Source of the DNA: DATGSL01 sp964645585
GTDB lineage: Bacteria; Verrucomicrobiota; Verrucomicrobiia; Opitutales; T3Sed10-336
Assembly (NCBI GenBank): GCA_964645585.1
Contig: CAZYAN010000015.1
Location: 1 to 64,000, forward strand
Direction: 5' to 3'
DNA length: 64,000 bases
The position numbers were made by a program, and so were the translations under genes. How positions within the stretch are numbered: position 1 is the first letter of the stretch; each line of letters begins with the position of its first letter. Below the pieces are notes generated by a model. The model was not told the DNA's origin and did no database searches. It was given only the letters and a program-made list of their open reading frames with translations. This document shows, piece after piece, positions 44,255 through 53,465 of the stretch.

Positions 44255-45472
44255 TTATCGCCCTTCGGTCTCCTCACGAGGCGCAAGCGCTCCCGGCACA
44301 TGCGTGAAGTCGAATTCGTTGACCGCCTCCGCGGCGAGCGTGCTGACCTTCTTGCGCACCGGAATGGCATCCCCGGATCCATCCGGGTAACAGCGGCTCG
44401 TGAGCAAAACGCAAAAGGTCCGGGAAAAAGGGTCGATCCAAATCGACGTTCCAGTCCATCCAGTGTGGCCGTACGAGCCAATCGGGAAATGCTCTCCCCG
44501 AACGTAGCTGTATCGCGAGTCGATGTCCCACCCGAGCCCTCTGCGGCTCGCCAGCCCGGGCGGCGTTTGAACCGAGGTCAGAAGCGCGACGGTTTCCGGA
44601 CGAAACAGACGCACGCCTTCCAATTCGCCCCCGTTCAGCATCATTCGTGAAAAGCGCGCCAAATCCGCGGCGGTCACAAACAACCCCGCGTGTCCGGCAA
44701 CACCGCCCATCGCACGCGATGTCGGATCATGAACTGCGCCGCGCAATATCTCGCCCGACGATGTTCGCTCCGTCGGCGCGATTCGCTCCCGATTATCCAG
44801 GTTCGGCAAGAAACCGGTATCGGCCATCCCGAGCGGTTCAAAAATTTCTTTTCGGACAAACGCCGCCAGCGACTCTCCACTGACTCGACGGACAATCTCG
44901 CCGAGGAGAATAAAATTGATGTCGCTGTAACGAAATTCCGTGCCCGGTTCGGTCTGCAACTTTTCATTGCATGCCAATTCGATCGCGTGCGAATAGCTGG
45001 ACGGGCGGCTGATGCCGGGCCGCAATCCGGAGGTGTGCGTCAACAGCTGGCGGACGATTACCGCCTCTTTGCCATGGCGGGCAAACGCCGGAATGTAGGT
45101 CCCGACCGGCGCGTCGAGATCGATCGCGCCGCGTTCCATCAGCAGCGCCACGGCCGACGTGGTGGCAATCACCTTTGTCAGCGATGCCGCATCAAAGATC
45201 GTATCGAGCGTCAGCGGTTCCCGCTCCGGCTCACGAGCACGGTCGCCTAGGACAGCCGTGTAAACCTCCCCTTCCCGCTCCAGCCAGAGCACGGCCCCAG
45301 GAATCTCGCCAGCATCGATCGCACTTTGGATCGCGGGCGGAATCCGTTCCAGCTTGACGGGATCAAATGCCGCCGCCCTTTCCGCAAAAACCGCAAGTGG
45401 ACCGAACGTGATAAATGCAGCCGCAGTGAAAGCAACAGCCGCCCGCAACCGAACACACAGGGATACTCGCAT
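44255..45472 (-). CDS. Exported serine hydrolase, class C beta-lactamase fold
   Basis: A periplasmic serine hydrolase of the beta-lactamase/D,D-peptidase-like family (Pfam Beta-lactamase). The nucleophile motif SxxK is SLTK in FDAASLTKVIA; the second motif YxN is replaced by YSD in YSDINFILLGEI; and HTGWTG supplies the third motif. I choose the start at 45472 (MRVSLCVRLR), which gives a signal peptide ending near VFAER; the longer frame from 45538 adds 22 residues. Such enzymes include esterases and peptidases; resistance to antibiotics should not be assumed. The dehydrogenase gene follows closely on the same strand. Confidence 0.87.
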   Translation of the reverse strand: MRVSLCVRLRAAVAFTAAAFITFGPLAVFAERAAAFDPVKLERIPPAIQSAIDAGEIPGAVLWLEREGEVYTAVLGDRAREPEREPLTLDTIFDAASLTKVIATTSAVALLMERGAIDLDAPVGTYIPAFARHGKEAVIVRQLLTHTSGLRPGISRPSSYSHAIELACNEKLQTEPGTEFRYSDINFILLGEIVRRVSGESLAAFVRKEIFEPLGMADTGFLPNLDNRERIAPTERTSSGEILRGAVHDPTSRAMGGVAGHAGLFVTAADLARFSRMMLNGGELEGVRLFRPETVALLTSVQTPPGLASRRGLGWDIDSRYSYVRGEHFPIGSYGHTGWTGTSIWIDPFSRTFCVLLTSRCYPDGSGDAIPVRKKVSTLAAEAVNEFDFTHVPGALAPREETEGR

Positions 45473-45627
45473 CGCCCGAGCATGCGGAATAATCGGGCGC
45501 TTGAAAAGCCGGAAGAAACGATCGCCGGAGTTCCGCATTCGGCCAATGCCGCACCCCTCGGCGCAAGTTCAAGGTCTTTCCGTAATTGACGCGATGAAAT
45601 GTATCGTAGTTCGTTGCCGCGGATGCT

Positions 45628-48600
45628 GTGGAAGCCTATCTTTTGGTGTCGCCACTGTCGCCCATGGGGAAACATCGTTCGGACCGGAACCGGGTGCATG
45701 CGGACCGGGAAAACTGGCACCGGGATCCCGCTGCCGGAGGCGGTGGCGTCAGCGTTGGTTTTCCTGGGAATCTGCTTCCGTATGCCTGGCTGCCGATTCC
45801 GATCTTGCTGGGTCTTTTGTGGCTCGCGGAGTTGCGGCCGATCGACGTCGGCGGCCTCGATTTTGTCCGGCCGACTTTGAACCTCGTCTTCGGAGTGGTC
45901 GTCATCCTCGGCGTTGCCGGCCTTGCCGCGTATGGATTCCTCCGCAATGGCTCCGTGACCGTTTTACTGTTCGGCGCTTCTCTCCTGTTTCTTGCCGGCG
46001 TTATTCTCAGTGCCAACTTTATTTTCCATTTCCTCGGCGATCTCAGCGCCGGCGCAACGGTCTATACAACCGGTGTAGCTGTCAGCGGCTTACTTCAACT
46101 CGTCGTTGGAATCCTCTCCTGGATCGCGGGCGAACCAGCCATCCGGCGGCGCGGACTCGTCTTGGGAAGCGTCTACACGGCTGTCGCGGCCGCCGTGCTC
46201 AGCCTCGATGCCCTGGCCATGAGCGACGCCCTTCCGATTGTGCTGGTGCGACCGGATGGCACGTCGACACCGATTCGGCGTCTTTTGCTGATCCAGGCTG
46301 TCGCGGCCTACGCCGTCGCGGCAGTCTTGATTCTGGCTGTCAGCCGGCGGCGTAACTGGACATTCGGCAGGTGGTATGGGCTGGCCCTCGCCCTGCTCGC
46401 TACCGGGCTGTTTGGCGTCTCCTATGTTTCTTCCATTGGCAGCGCGGCCGAGTGGATTGCGCGCGTCGCCGGCTATCTTGGCGGACTTTACCTGTTGGTG
46501 GCGGCGATCGCCCTGCTTCAGGATCACAGACAGTGGGGCGCCTTAACGTACTCGGAATTGCGCGCGAGCGAAGAACGGCTGCGCAGGCTTTCGGAGGCTG
46601 CCATCGAAGGAATCGCCTTTGTCAGCAGCGGCAGGATCATCGACGCGAACGAACAGCTCGCGCGTATGCTCGGATTCGATCCAAAGGAACTTCTGGGAAG
46701 ATCGTTCGCCAGCTTCGCGCCCGCCGAGGAGCGAAAACGAGTGGCGGAAGCGATTGAACGCGCCGACGAAGATTTTCTTGAGCACCGTCTGATGCGCAAA
46801 AATGACGGGGAAATCTTCGTGGAAAGCCGCGGCCGAACACTGGCACAGCCGAATGAGTCCCTCCGCCTGATTGTCGTCAACGACATCACCGTACGCCGGC
46901 AACAGGAGGAATCCCTGCGCGCGAGCGAGAAGAGATTGCGCGAGCTGTTTGAGAATATGAGCGAAGGTTTCGCGGTCGGGGAACCGATCCTGAGTCCAGA
47001 CGGTGCGCCGCATGATGTCGTGCTCACCATGGTCAACAAGGCTTTCATGCAGCAGACCGGCCTGACTGGCGACGTGATTGGACGTCCGGTTCGAAGCATC
47101 CTGCCGAAACTCGAACCGTCATGGATCGAGCGTAACACGCAGGTCGCGCTGACAGGCGAATCGCTCCGTTTCGAGGGCTACAATCACGACACCGGGCGCA
47201 TCTATGAAACTGTTTGCTTCAGCCCGGGCAAAGGACGGTTCGCGACCCTCTTCAAAGACATTACCGAGCAGAAGGCGACCGAGGAAAATCTTCGCCGCTC
47301 CGAAGAAGCCAACCGGGGAAATCTGGCCCGAATCAACGCGATCATTCAACACCTGACAGAAGGCCTGCTGACGCTTGACGCCGAAGGAGCCTTGGTCGAG
47401 ATGAATCCAGCCGCCCGACGGCTGTATGGGCTCACCCCGGACATGCTCACCCCTGCCAGCAATTTCATCGACCGATTCAACACCTGGTTTGAATACTTCG
47501 ACCTCGCCGGAAGGAAACTGCCGCCAGGGGACAATCCAGCCATCCGTGCTCTTCGCCGGGAAACCTTTCAATCCTGCACGATCCGCGTCCGACGGATAGA
47601 AACGGGAAATGAATGGATCGGTTCCTATGGCGGACGTCCCGTTTTCGGCGGACAGGGAGAGTTTCTCTTTGCTCTCCTCACGGTTCGTGACGTCACCCGG
47701 GAGAAAGAAGCCGAATGGGCGCTGCAACGCTCCCGCGATGACTTGGAAGCGACGGTGCGCGAACGGACGGCCGAACTTCAGCAGCGCGCGGACCAGCTGG
47801 CGTGGCTGACGTCCGAACTCACGCTGGCGGAAGACCGGGAACGCCGCCGGCTCGCGCAATTCCTTCACGACGATCTCCAACAACTTCTCGTCGCAGCGAA
47901 GTTCCGGCTCCACCGCCTGTTTCGCGATTTGCCGGGCATCCCGCGCGATCGTCTTTCGGATTTAGAAAATCTTCTCGATCAGTCGATTCAAACGTCCCGA
48001 TCACTGACAATGGAACTCTCGCCTCCGATCTTGCACGAAGGAGGTTTGGAACCCGCTCTCGAGTGGCTCGTGCGATGGATGAAAAAAACCCACGATCTCA
48101 CCGTCGGCCTCACCCTGGACGCAGGTTTTACTGTCGAGCGCGAGGACATCCGCCTCCTCCTTTTTCAGGCCATCCGGGAGCTGCTCTTCAACGTCATCAA
48201 ACACGCCCGAACTAACCAGGCAGCCGTCCGAATTTCGCGAAGCACGGATCAGCAGTATCTGGAAGCGATTGTTGAGGACCAGGGCGCCGGGTTTGACTCC
48301 GCAAACATCTTCGAGAGAACGGGGCTGGGGACTGAGGGACTCGGCCTGTTCAGTATCCGCGAACGCGTAAAGCTGCTCGGCGGGCACTTTCATGTGGTCA
48401 GTGCTCCCGGAAGAGGTTCCCGGTTTACTTTGGCCCTGCCGCTTTCGGTCGTCACGAAAACGGCTGCCGAAGAAGCGGGCGCTCCGGCACCGCTTCCCGA
48501 ACGGATTCATCCGCCGGAAGTGCATGATCATCCCGCGAATGGCACCGCAATCCGGGTCCTGCTCGCGGACGACCACGACGTTGTCCGCCAAGGCATTTCA

Positions 48601-48936
48601 TCACTCCTGAAAGCCGAGGACGATGTGGTGATTGTCGGCGAAGCGGCCGATGGCGCCGGAGCGGTCGAAATGGCGCGCGAACGTCATCCCGATGTGATCG
48701 TGATGGACGCTTCAATGCCGGGGATGGACGGTATCGAAGCCACGCGCGTGATTCACGCGGAACTCCCGCGGACAGGTATCATCGGCTTATCGATGTACGA
48801 CGAAAATGATCTCGCGCGGGCTATGCTCGACGCCGGCGCGGCCGCCTACCTCTGCAAATCGGGAAAATCCGAAACCTTGCTCGCCACAATCCGCCAGGTC
48901 GCCGAATCCGCCCGTCACCCGCAACCCCCTCTCTAG
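45628..48936 (+). CDS. Hybrid sensor histidine kinase with C-terminal receiver
   Basis: An 1102-residue sensor of the NarX/HisKA_3 type. An N-terminal membrane sensor of seven or eight spans lies at about residues 48-300, MASE-like in layout. Three PAS domains follow (about 312-430, 431-565 and 567-715). The dimerisation helix has the phosphoacceptor His747 in RRLAQFLHDDLQQLL, then an ATPase domain with ELLFNVIKHA, EDQGAGFD and GLGLFSIRERV. The C-terminus (about 974-1095) is a NarL-type receiver with ADDHDVVRQGI and Asp1027 in VMDASMPGMDG. The LuxR-type DNA-binding domain that normally follows such receivers is absent, so output must go elsewhere. GTG start at 45628; ATG at 45664 is an alternative. 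Confidence 0.9.
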   Translation: MEAYLLVSPLSPMGKHRSDRNRVHADRENWHRDPAAGGGGVSVGFPGNLLPYAWLPIPILLGLLWLAELRPIDVGGLDFVRPTLNLVFGVVVILGVAGLAAYGFLRNGSVTVLLFGASLLFLAGVILSANFIFHFLGDLSAGATVYTTGVAVSGLLQLVVGILSWIAGEPAIRRRGLVLGSVYTAVAAAVLSLDALAMSDALPIVLVRPDGTSTPIRRLLLIQAVAAYAVAAVLILAVSRRRNWTFGRWYGLALALLATGLFGVSYVSSIGSAAEWIARVAGYLGGLYLLVAAIALLQDHRQWGALTYSELRASEERLRRLSEAAIEGIAFVSSGRIIDANEQLARMLGFDPKELLGRSFASFAPAEERKRVAEAIERADEDFLEHRLMRKNDGEIFVESRGRTLAQPNESLRLIVVNDITVRRQQEESLRASEKRLRELFENMSEGFAVGEPILSPDGAPHDVVLTMVNKAFMQQTGLTGDVIGRPVRSILPKLEPSWIERNTQVALTGESLRFEGYNHDTGRIYETVCFSPGKGRFATLFKDITEQKATEENLRRSEEANRGNLARINAIIQHLTEGLLTLDAEGALVEMNPAARRLYGLTPDMLTPASNFIDRFNTWFEYFDLAGRKLPPGDNPAIRALRRETFQSCTIRVRRIETGNEWIGSYGGRPVFGGQGEFLFALLTVRDVTREKEAEWALQRSRDDLEATVRERTAELQQRADQLAWLTSELTLAEDRERRRLAQFLHDDLQQLLVAAKFRLHRLFRDLPGIPRDRLSDLENLLDQSIQTSRSLTMELSPPILHEGGLEPALEWLVRWMKKTHDLTVGLTLDAGFTVEREDIRLLLFQAIRELLFNVIKHARTNQAAVRISRSTDQQYLEAIVEDQGAGFDSANIFERTGLGTEGLGLFSIRERVKLLGGHFHVVSAPGRGSRFTLALPLSVVTKTAAEEAGAPAPLPERIHPPEVHDHPANGTAIRVLLADDHDVVRQGISSLLKAEDDVVIVGEAADGAGAVEMARERHPDVIVMDASMPGMDGIEATRVIHAELPRTGIIGLSMYDENDLARAMLDAGAAAYLCKSGKSETLLATIRQVAESARHPQPPL

Positions 48937-49030
48937 GGCATGGAGCGGATTGACTTTTCCTTCCGAACCGGGAATTCTACTGATTCGGAAGCTCCGAATT
49001 ATAAACGACAAACTATACTTCGTACTCCCT

Positions 49031-49765
49031 ATGAAAAAGCACAACCGCGCCCTGCCCCGCCAAGGCAGCCAAGGGTCCGGCTTCACCTTGATTGAACTGC
49101 TGACGGTCATCGCGATCATCGGTATTCTTGCGGGGATCCTGATCCCGGTCGTTGGAAAAGTCCGCGATTCCGCTCGTCGGGCTTCGTGCTTGAGCAATCT
49201 GCGCCAGATCGGCAGCGCTCTTCATCTCTACCACGACGATCATGGCCGCTTTCCCGATAACAATGACGACAGTTTTATGACGCTGGCCGGGAAGCGCGGG
49301 TCGCAAGCCCCTTATCTTGCTGATGCCACGCAGCGGCCGCTGAATCCATACCTCGATGTTCCTGCCAACAGCCCCGACGCCGAGGTTCCGGTCGTTCATT
49401 GCCCATCGGATGAAGTGATGTATGACGAGTCCGGCAGCTCGTATGCCTTTTCAAACGTTACTCCGGAAGGGGAAACCGGCCCAACCGGCTACATGACGCA
49501 TACCTCCGGCATCGGTGTCGCGTTCGAACTGATCCAGAATCCAACGCGCGTCCTGCTCGCCTACGAGGTGAACGCGGCATTGCGGACCCGCGTCGCAAAC
49601 GGAGGCCAAGACCGGTTCGAGTTTCACGGCACCCCCCTGACCTACCCGGTCGTCTTCGTTGACGGGCACACCGCGCTGCTCGAAGTGACACCTGGCGAAA
49701 AGGTCACCGACACGTATTCATTTTACTGGCACGAAGGAAGACTCAACGAAGAAGATCCGTCGTAA
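49031..49765 (+). CDS. Prepilin-like (type II secretion/pseudopilin) protein
   Basis: A 244-residue protein with a type IV prepilin N-terminus: a short basic leader, then G-FTLIELLTVIAIIGILAGILIP, the cleavage/methylation signal and hydrophobic helix. The body has the LSNLRQIGSALHLYHDDHGRFPDN segment and near the C-terminus VVFVDGHTALLEV, the VDGH form known from many Planctomycete and Verrucomicrobial proteins of this type. These are abundant in the phylum and mostly of unknown role; they may be pseudopilins of a secretion system. No pilin machinery genes lie nearby. Confidence 0.85.
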   Translation: MKKHNRALPRQGSQGSGFTLIELLTVIAIIGILAGILIPVVGKVRDSARRASCLSNLRQIGSALHLYHDDHGRFPDNNDDSFMTLAGKRGSQAPYLADATQRPLNPYLDVPANSPDAEVPVVHCPSDEVMYDESGSSYAFSNVTPEGETGPTGYMTHTSGIGVAFELIQNPTRVLLAYEVNAALRTRVANGGQDRFEFHGTPLTYPVVFVDGHTALLEVTPGEKVTDTYSFYWHEGRLNEEDPS

Positions 49766-49828
49766 CAAACGCCGGTCGTTCCCGATCGAACAGCCGGCCG
49801 GACAAACCTCCAACTGGGATAAGCGATC

Positions 49829-50287
49829 ATGACGAATTCATTTCTTGTAAAACTGCTCGCCACGAAGAACCAATTCGCGCTGCTCCCGCTCCGGCTGACC
49901 GTCGGCATCGTCCTGATGGCTCACGGCGCGCAAAAATTATTCGGCTGGTTCGGCGGGGGCGGCATAGAAGGCACCGGCGAGTTTTTTGGCAAGCTCGGGT
50001 TTTCTCCCGGTACGCTCTGGGCCGTGCTGGCCGGATGCGGCGAGTTTTTCGGAGGGCTCCTGCTGTTTCTCGGACTCTTCACGCGGCTCGGCGCCCTCGC
50101 GATCGCCGGGGTCATGGGGACCGCCGTCGCCGTCGTTCATCGGAATGCCTTTTTTGTCAGCGACAGCGGCATGGAGTTCGCGCTGACCTTGTTCATGGCC
50201 GCCTTGGCCTTCCTGTTTGCCGGCGGCGGAGGACTGTCGATCGACCGCATGCTCGCCCAAAAGCCGGCGGGCAAATCGGAACCGTAA
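49829..50287 (+). CDS. DoxX family membrane protein
   Basis: A 152-residue inner-membrane protein with four spans, typical of the DoxX family, whose members act in quinone or thiol-linked redox balance or have no known function. Family signatures are LPLRLTVGIVLMAHGAQKLFGWFGG near the N-terminus, GTGEFFGKLGFSPGTLWAVLAG and ALTLFMAALAFLFAGGGGLSID near the C-terminus. It follows the prepilin-like gene by 63 bases and converges with the DAHP synthase gene across a GC-rich stem. Confidence 0.9.
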   Translation: MTNSFLVKLLATKNQFALLPLRLTVGIVLMAHGAQKLFGWFGGGGIEGTGEFFGKLGFSPGTLWAVLAGCGEFFGGLLLFLGLFTRLGALAIAGVMGTAVAVVHRNAFFVSDSGMEFALTLFMAALAFLFAGGGGLSIDRMLAQKPAGKSEP

Positions 50288-50303
50288 AATCACCGGATAT
50301 TTC

Positions 50304-50319
50304 CCCCGCAACAGCGGGG
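50304..50319. terminator. Stem-loop between convergent doxX and DAHP synthase genes
   Basis: CCCCGC pairs with GCGGGG around AACA. It sits in the 42-base convergent gap and may stop transcription from either side, although neither strand has a T-run after it. Confidence 0.35.
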
Positions 50320-50329
50320 AGCATCAGGA

Positions 50330-51439
50330 TCACCGGGCCCGTCGCCCGCGAACGGCGGCGGCGAATTCAGCCAAAACCGATTCGGTCGTTTCGATTGACA
50401 TGCAGGCGTCGGTGATGCTTTGACCGCGAGTCAATTGGCTCGGGTCAATCAGGTCCTGCCGGCCTTCCTTAAGAAAACTTTCGAGCATCACTCCGCGGAT
50501 GTGCTGATTGCCGCCCCGGATCTGTCCCGCAACATCCGCGGCCACCGCCGGCTGCCGACTGTAATCCTTATCGCTGTTGCCATGACTGCAATCGATCATC
50601 AAGTACGGCGGAAGGTCACACGTTTCGAGCAGCCTAACCGCCTCGGCGACATGCTCCGCGCCGTAATTTGGACCGGTGCGGGCGCCTCCCCGAAGAATGA
50701 TATGGGTCGTATCATTGCCACTCGTCGAAAAAATCGCTGTCACCCCCTGTTTTGTCACCGAGGGAAACCAGTGCGAGCGGCGCGCCGAACGGACGGCATC
50801 GATCGCGATTTGGACATTGCCGCCCGTTCCGTTCTTGAATCCCACCGGCATCGACAGACCCGACGCGAGTTCGCGGTGGACCTGGCTTTCGGTCGTACGT
50901 GCCCCGATTGAGGCCCAGCCGACAAGATCGGCTAAAAATTGCGGGATGATCGTATCGAGAAACTCGGTACCGGCCAGCAGACCGAGCCCGACAACATCGA
51001 GCAAAAACCTTCGGGCAAGCCGCAGGCCGTCGTTGATTCGAAAACTTCCATCGAGACCCGGATCGTTAATCAGCCCTTTCCACCCCCCGACCGTGCGCGG
51101 TTTTTCAAAGTAGACGCGCATGATGAGGCGCAAGTCATCCTCATAGCGTTCCGCGAGTTCCCGCAGACGCCGCGCATATTCGAGTCCGGCGTCCGGATCG
51201 TGAATCGAGCAAGGACCGACGACCACAAGGAGCCGGTCATCTTCACCGCGAAGAATCCGCTCCACCTCCCGCCGCCCGCGCCGCACAAATTCCGCGTCCT
51301 GCGGGTCGAGCGGCAGTTCCTCGATCAGAATCGCGGGCGGGAGCAACGGCCGCAACGCGTTAATTCGGACATTGTCGATATGGTGGAAGGACTCCCAACC
51401 GCGCTTATGGATCTGTTCACCGTCGTCGTGCCTGGACAT
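50330..51439 (-). CDS. 3-deoxy-7-phosphoheptulonate synthase, class I
   Basis: First step of aromatic amino-acid synthesis: joins phosphoenolpyruvate and erythrose-4-phosphate. The 369-residue protein belongs to the AroF/AroG/AroH type: VVVGPCSIHDPDAGLEYARRL near residue 70, MRVYFEKPRTVGGWKGLINDP near residue 110, GARTTESQVHRELASGLSMPVGFKNGT, and MIDCSHGNSDKDY with metal-binding Cys/His near residue 270. Isozyme and feedback type cannot be decided by eye, so no symbol is given. The shikimate kinase gene at the window start serves the same pathway but is unlinked. Confidence 0.95.
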   Translation of the reverse strand: MSRHDDGEQIHKRGWESFHHIDNVRINALRPLLPPAILIEELPLDPQDAEFVRRGRREVERILRGEDDRLLVVVGPCSIHDPDAGLEYARRLRELAERYEDDLRLIMRVYFEKPRTVGGWKGLINDPGLDGSFRINDGLRLARRFLLDVVGLGLLAGTEFLDTIIPQFLADLVGWASIGARTTESQVHRELASGLSMPVGFKNGTGGNVQIAIDAVRSARRSHWFPSVTKQGVTAIFSTSGNDTTHIILRGGARTGPNYGAEHVAEAVRLLETCDLPPYLMIDCSHGNSDKDYSRQPAVAADVAGQIRGGNQHIRGVMLESFLKEGRQDLIDPSQLTRGQSITDACMSIETTESVLAEFAAAVRGRRAR

Positions 51440-51574
51440 GAAGCGCCAAGGCTAAAGCCGAGACCCGCCCCCGGTCAACAGTCGCTGTCATTCCCGCTTC
51501 GCATCGCAAAAGAAAAACGCGCGGCGCAGTAAATTTGTCAGACGGAACATTACAACGAAGTGAGGGTTTCCCCG

Positions 51575-51592
51575 ATTAACCCTTTCGGGTAA
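51575..51592 (+). promoter_or_regulatory. ATTA plus 4-bp stem-loop ahead of second PEP-CTERM gene
   Basis: ATTA (51575-51578) is followed by ACCC, TTTC and GGGT (51579-51590), ending 79 bases before the start codon of the downstream PEP-CTERM gene. A second copy of the TTCGGGT string lies near 51640. See the similar element at 912-930. Confidence 0.35.
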
Positions 51593-51669
51593 GCCTGTAG
51601 AAATCGAATAACAAACTAAGGTAAACTTCCATAAACCGTTCGGGTTAAAAACTCAATCCGTCAATAACA

Positions 51670-52464
51670 ATGAAATCAAAATCGATCTCCTTCGTCGCGC
51701 TCGCTGCTTTATTCGCGGCTTCCCAAGCGACTGCTCAACTCGTCACTGTTTATCCCGATGATCTTGGAACCAGCGGCTCCTGGGCAGTCTCGACAGCTGC
51801 CGGCGATGGCGCCGCCACGATCACCGGCAACCAGCCCCGTTCCGGCAATGGGTCTCTCGCTCTCACCGGAAGCAATGGATCCGCTAAACTGGAAATAACG
51901 TACGTTTCCGATTCTCCGATCAACTTCTTCCTCGGCACGGGCAGTCCTTTAGGTCTGGTATCCGACCTTGAGGCCCTTTCCTTCGATTGGCTGCGCGTCG
52001 ATAATCCAGGAGCCTCCCCGCAAGCCACGCCGGTCTTCAAGCTCCAGCTTTGGACGGGTTCGGGCGGTTTGGGCCAAACGACCTATCTCACTTGGGAAGG
52101 CGCGTATAACGGGTTGAACAAAGGAAACGCGGCCGCCGACACCTGGCATACAGCAAGTATTCTCGACGGCAACTTCTGGCAGCAGGGGAATCATAACACA
52201 GGCCCCTACAACGAATCGATTTCCGACTACAGCGACTGGTACGTCGTTGGCGCTACTGTTGGATTCGGAAGCGGCTGGAATGGCTTGACCGAAATGTATA
52301 TCGACAACGTCACCTTCGACTTCGGCGGGACGGAAGCACTTCAATTCAACTTCGAAACGACCGCGATCAGCGCCGTCCCCGAACCTTCAACCTACGGTGC
52401 GATTGGCGCGCTTGTCCTGCTCGGGCTGATCATGCATCGGCGCCGCATGCGGCAGGCGGCCTGA
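51670..52464 (+). CDS. PEP-CTERM sorting domain protein
   Basis: An exported 264-residue surface protein. The signal peptide runs to about residue 22 (ALFAASQATAQ). The body is an Asn/Gly/Ser/Trp-rich beta protein without a recognised catalytic domain. The C-terminal sorting signal is VPEPSTYGAIG, a hydrophobic helix (ALVLLGLI) and MHRRRMRQ. It would be cleaved by an exosortase, which must be encoded elsewhere. A textbook terminator ends the gene. The upstream leader shares a stem-loop layout with the gene at 993. Confidence 0.92.
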   Translation: MKSKSISFVALAALFAASQATAQLVTVYPDDLGTSGSWAVSTAAGDGAATITGNQPRSGNGSLALTGSNGSAKLEITYVSDSPINFFLGTGSPLGLVSDLEALSFDWLRVDNPGASPQATPVFKLQLWTGSGGLGQTTYLTWEGAYNGLNKGNAAADTWHTASILDGNFWQQGNHNTGPYNESISDYSDWYVVGATVGFGSGWNGLTEMYIDNVTFDFGGTEALQFNFETTAISAVPEPSTYGAIGALVLLGLIMHRRRMRQAA

Positions 52465-52492
52465 CCATCGGCTGAAAACACCCAGCACTGAA

Positions 52493-52524
52493 AGCTCCGG
52501 ATGGCAAACCATCCGGAGCTTTTT
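52493..52524 (+). terminator. Strong rho-independent terminator
   Basis: AGCTCCGGATGG (52493-52504) and CCATCCGGAGCT (52509-52520) form a perfect 12-base-pair stem with a CAAA loop, followed by a run of T. It ends the PEP-CTERM transcript. Confidence 0.92.
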
Positions 52525-52588
52525 CGTTGCTCTTCCTTCATCGACGAGGCGTCGATGACGCTCGCCCCCGGCGCTCTACGAACGCGCG

Positions 52589-53452
52589 CTACGGGGATGC
52601 GTTCTGCTGGAAATCCAGAAAAAACGCCTCAACTTCCTGCCACCATTCCGCTTCAGGCGAAAAATCGATCGTGTTGTGTGTCCGATCCTCTTGGATCCAC
52701 AATTTCTTTCGCCCTTCGTACCCGTCGAACAGTTCCTTGCCGAAATCCGCGGGAACAATCTCGTCTTTCTCCGCGAGCACGACCGCAAGAGGACCGGGAT
52801 AATCACGCAGCGCCGAAACGTTGTCATACCGGTCGCGAAGCAAGAGCCGCACCGGCACCCAGGGAAAGTGCCGCGAGGCCACATCCGTCAAACTCGTAAA
52901 CGGAGTGATTAAAAGCAGTCCGCCGATGCGGTCTCCGAACTCAGCCGCCATCTGGCTGGCAACGCCGGAGCCAAGCGACTCGCCGATCAGAAAGACCGAC
53001 CCTTCCCGTGTCTCTAAAACCGTGCGAATTCCCTCTCGAGCCGCTTCAAAAAATGCATCTTCTCCCGGTTCACCCGGCCGGCCGCCATAGCCGGGATACT
53101 CCAGCACATACACTGTCCATTTCTCGCCGCCAGCACGCTGCTGCAATCCCTCGGCGTAATACATACGGTCGATTGCCGTGCCCGCGTTCCCATGAAAGAC
53201 AATCGCAGCCAGTCCGGACGAACTCCCTGCTCCCGCCGGAAACCGCCAGCCGATTCTCTCTTCGTCACCGTTCCGCCAAGCCACAGCGCCGACTTGTTCC
53301 GCCAGCGTTTCCATCTGTTCTGTTCCCGCCTGTCCCGGATAATAAATATAGCGATGCTGACAGCCTGCGAGTGTGAGAACAAGACCGCCATACGCCAGGA
53401 GAAGGATCCGCGCGACGCGATAGAAAAACGTGCGGATTCGGCCGCGTTTCAT
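52589..53452 (-). CDS. Alpha/beta-hydrolase lipoprotein
   Basis: A 287-residue serine hydrolase anchored to a membrane as a lipoprotein: basic start, hydrophobic helix and lipobox LTLAGC at about residue 31. The fold shows the oxyanion region VFHGNAGTAIDR, YPGYGGRPGE, nucleophile elbow GESLGSGVASQMA, Asp in LAEKDEIVP and His in EDRTHNTIDF. It resembles the BAAT/ABHD13-like (YfhR/Bem46) group. Substrate unknown. It starts 13 bases after the stop of the NagZ-like gene on the same strand and probably shares its transcript. Confidence 0.87.
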   Translation of the reverse strand: MKRGRIRTFFYRVARILLLAYGGLVLTLAGCQHRYIYYPGQAGTEQMETLAEQVGAVAWRNGDEERIGWRFPAGAGSSSGLAAIVFHGNAGTAIDRMYYAEGLQQRAGGEKWTVYVLEYPGYGGRPGEPGEDAFFEAAREGIRTVLETREGSVFLIGESLGSGVASQMAAEFGDRIGGLLLITPFTSLTDVASRHFPWVPVRLLLRDRYDNVSALRDYPGPLAVVLAEKDEIVPADFGKELFDGYEGRKKLWIQEDRTHNTIDFSPEAEWWQEVEAFFLDFQQNASP

Positions 53453-53465
53453 GGCCGGAAACCGT

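Noticed and set aside
44255..45472. Serine hydrolase as an antibiotic-resistance beta-lactamase
   Set aside because: The family mostly contains esterases and peptidases; the YxN motif is changed to YSD and there is no resistance context.
49014..49019. TATACT as -10 box for the prepilin-like gene
   Set aside because: It lies only 12 bases before the ATG and has no -35 partner; transcription would be nearly leaderless.
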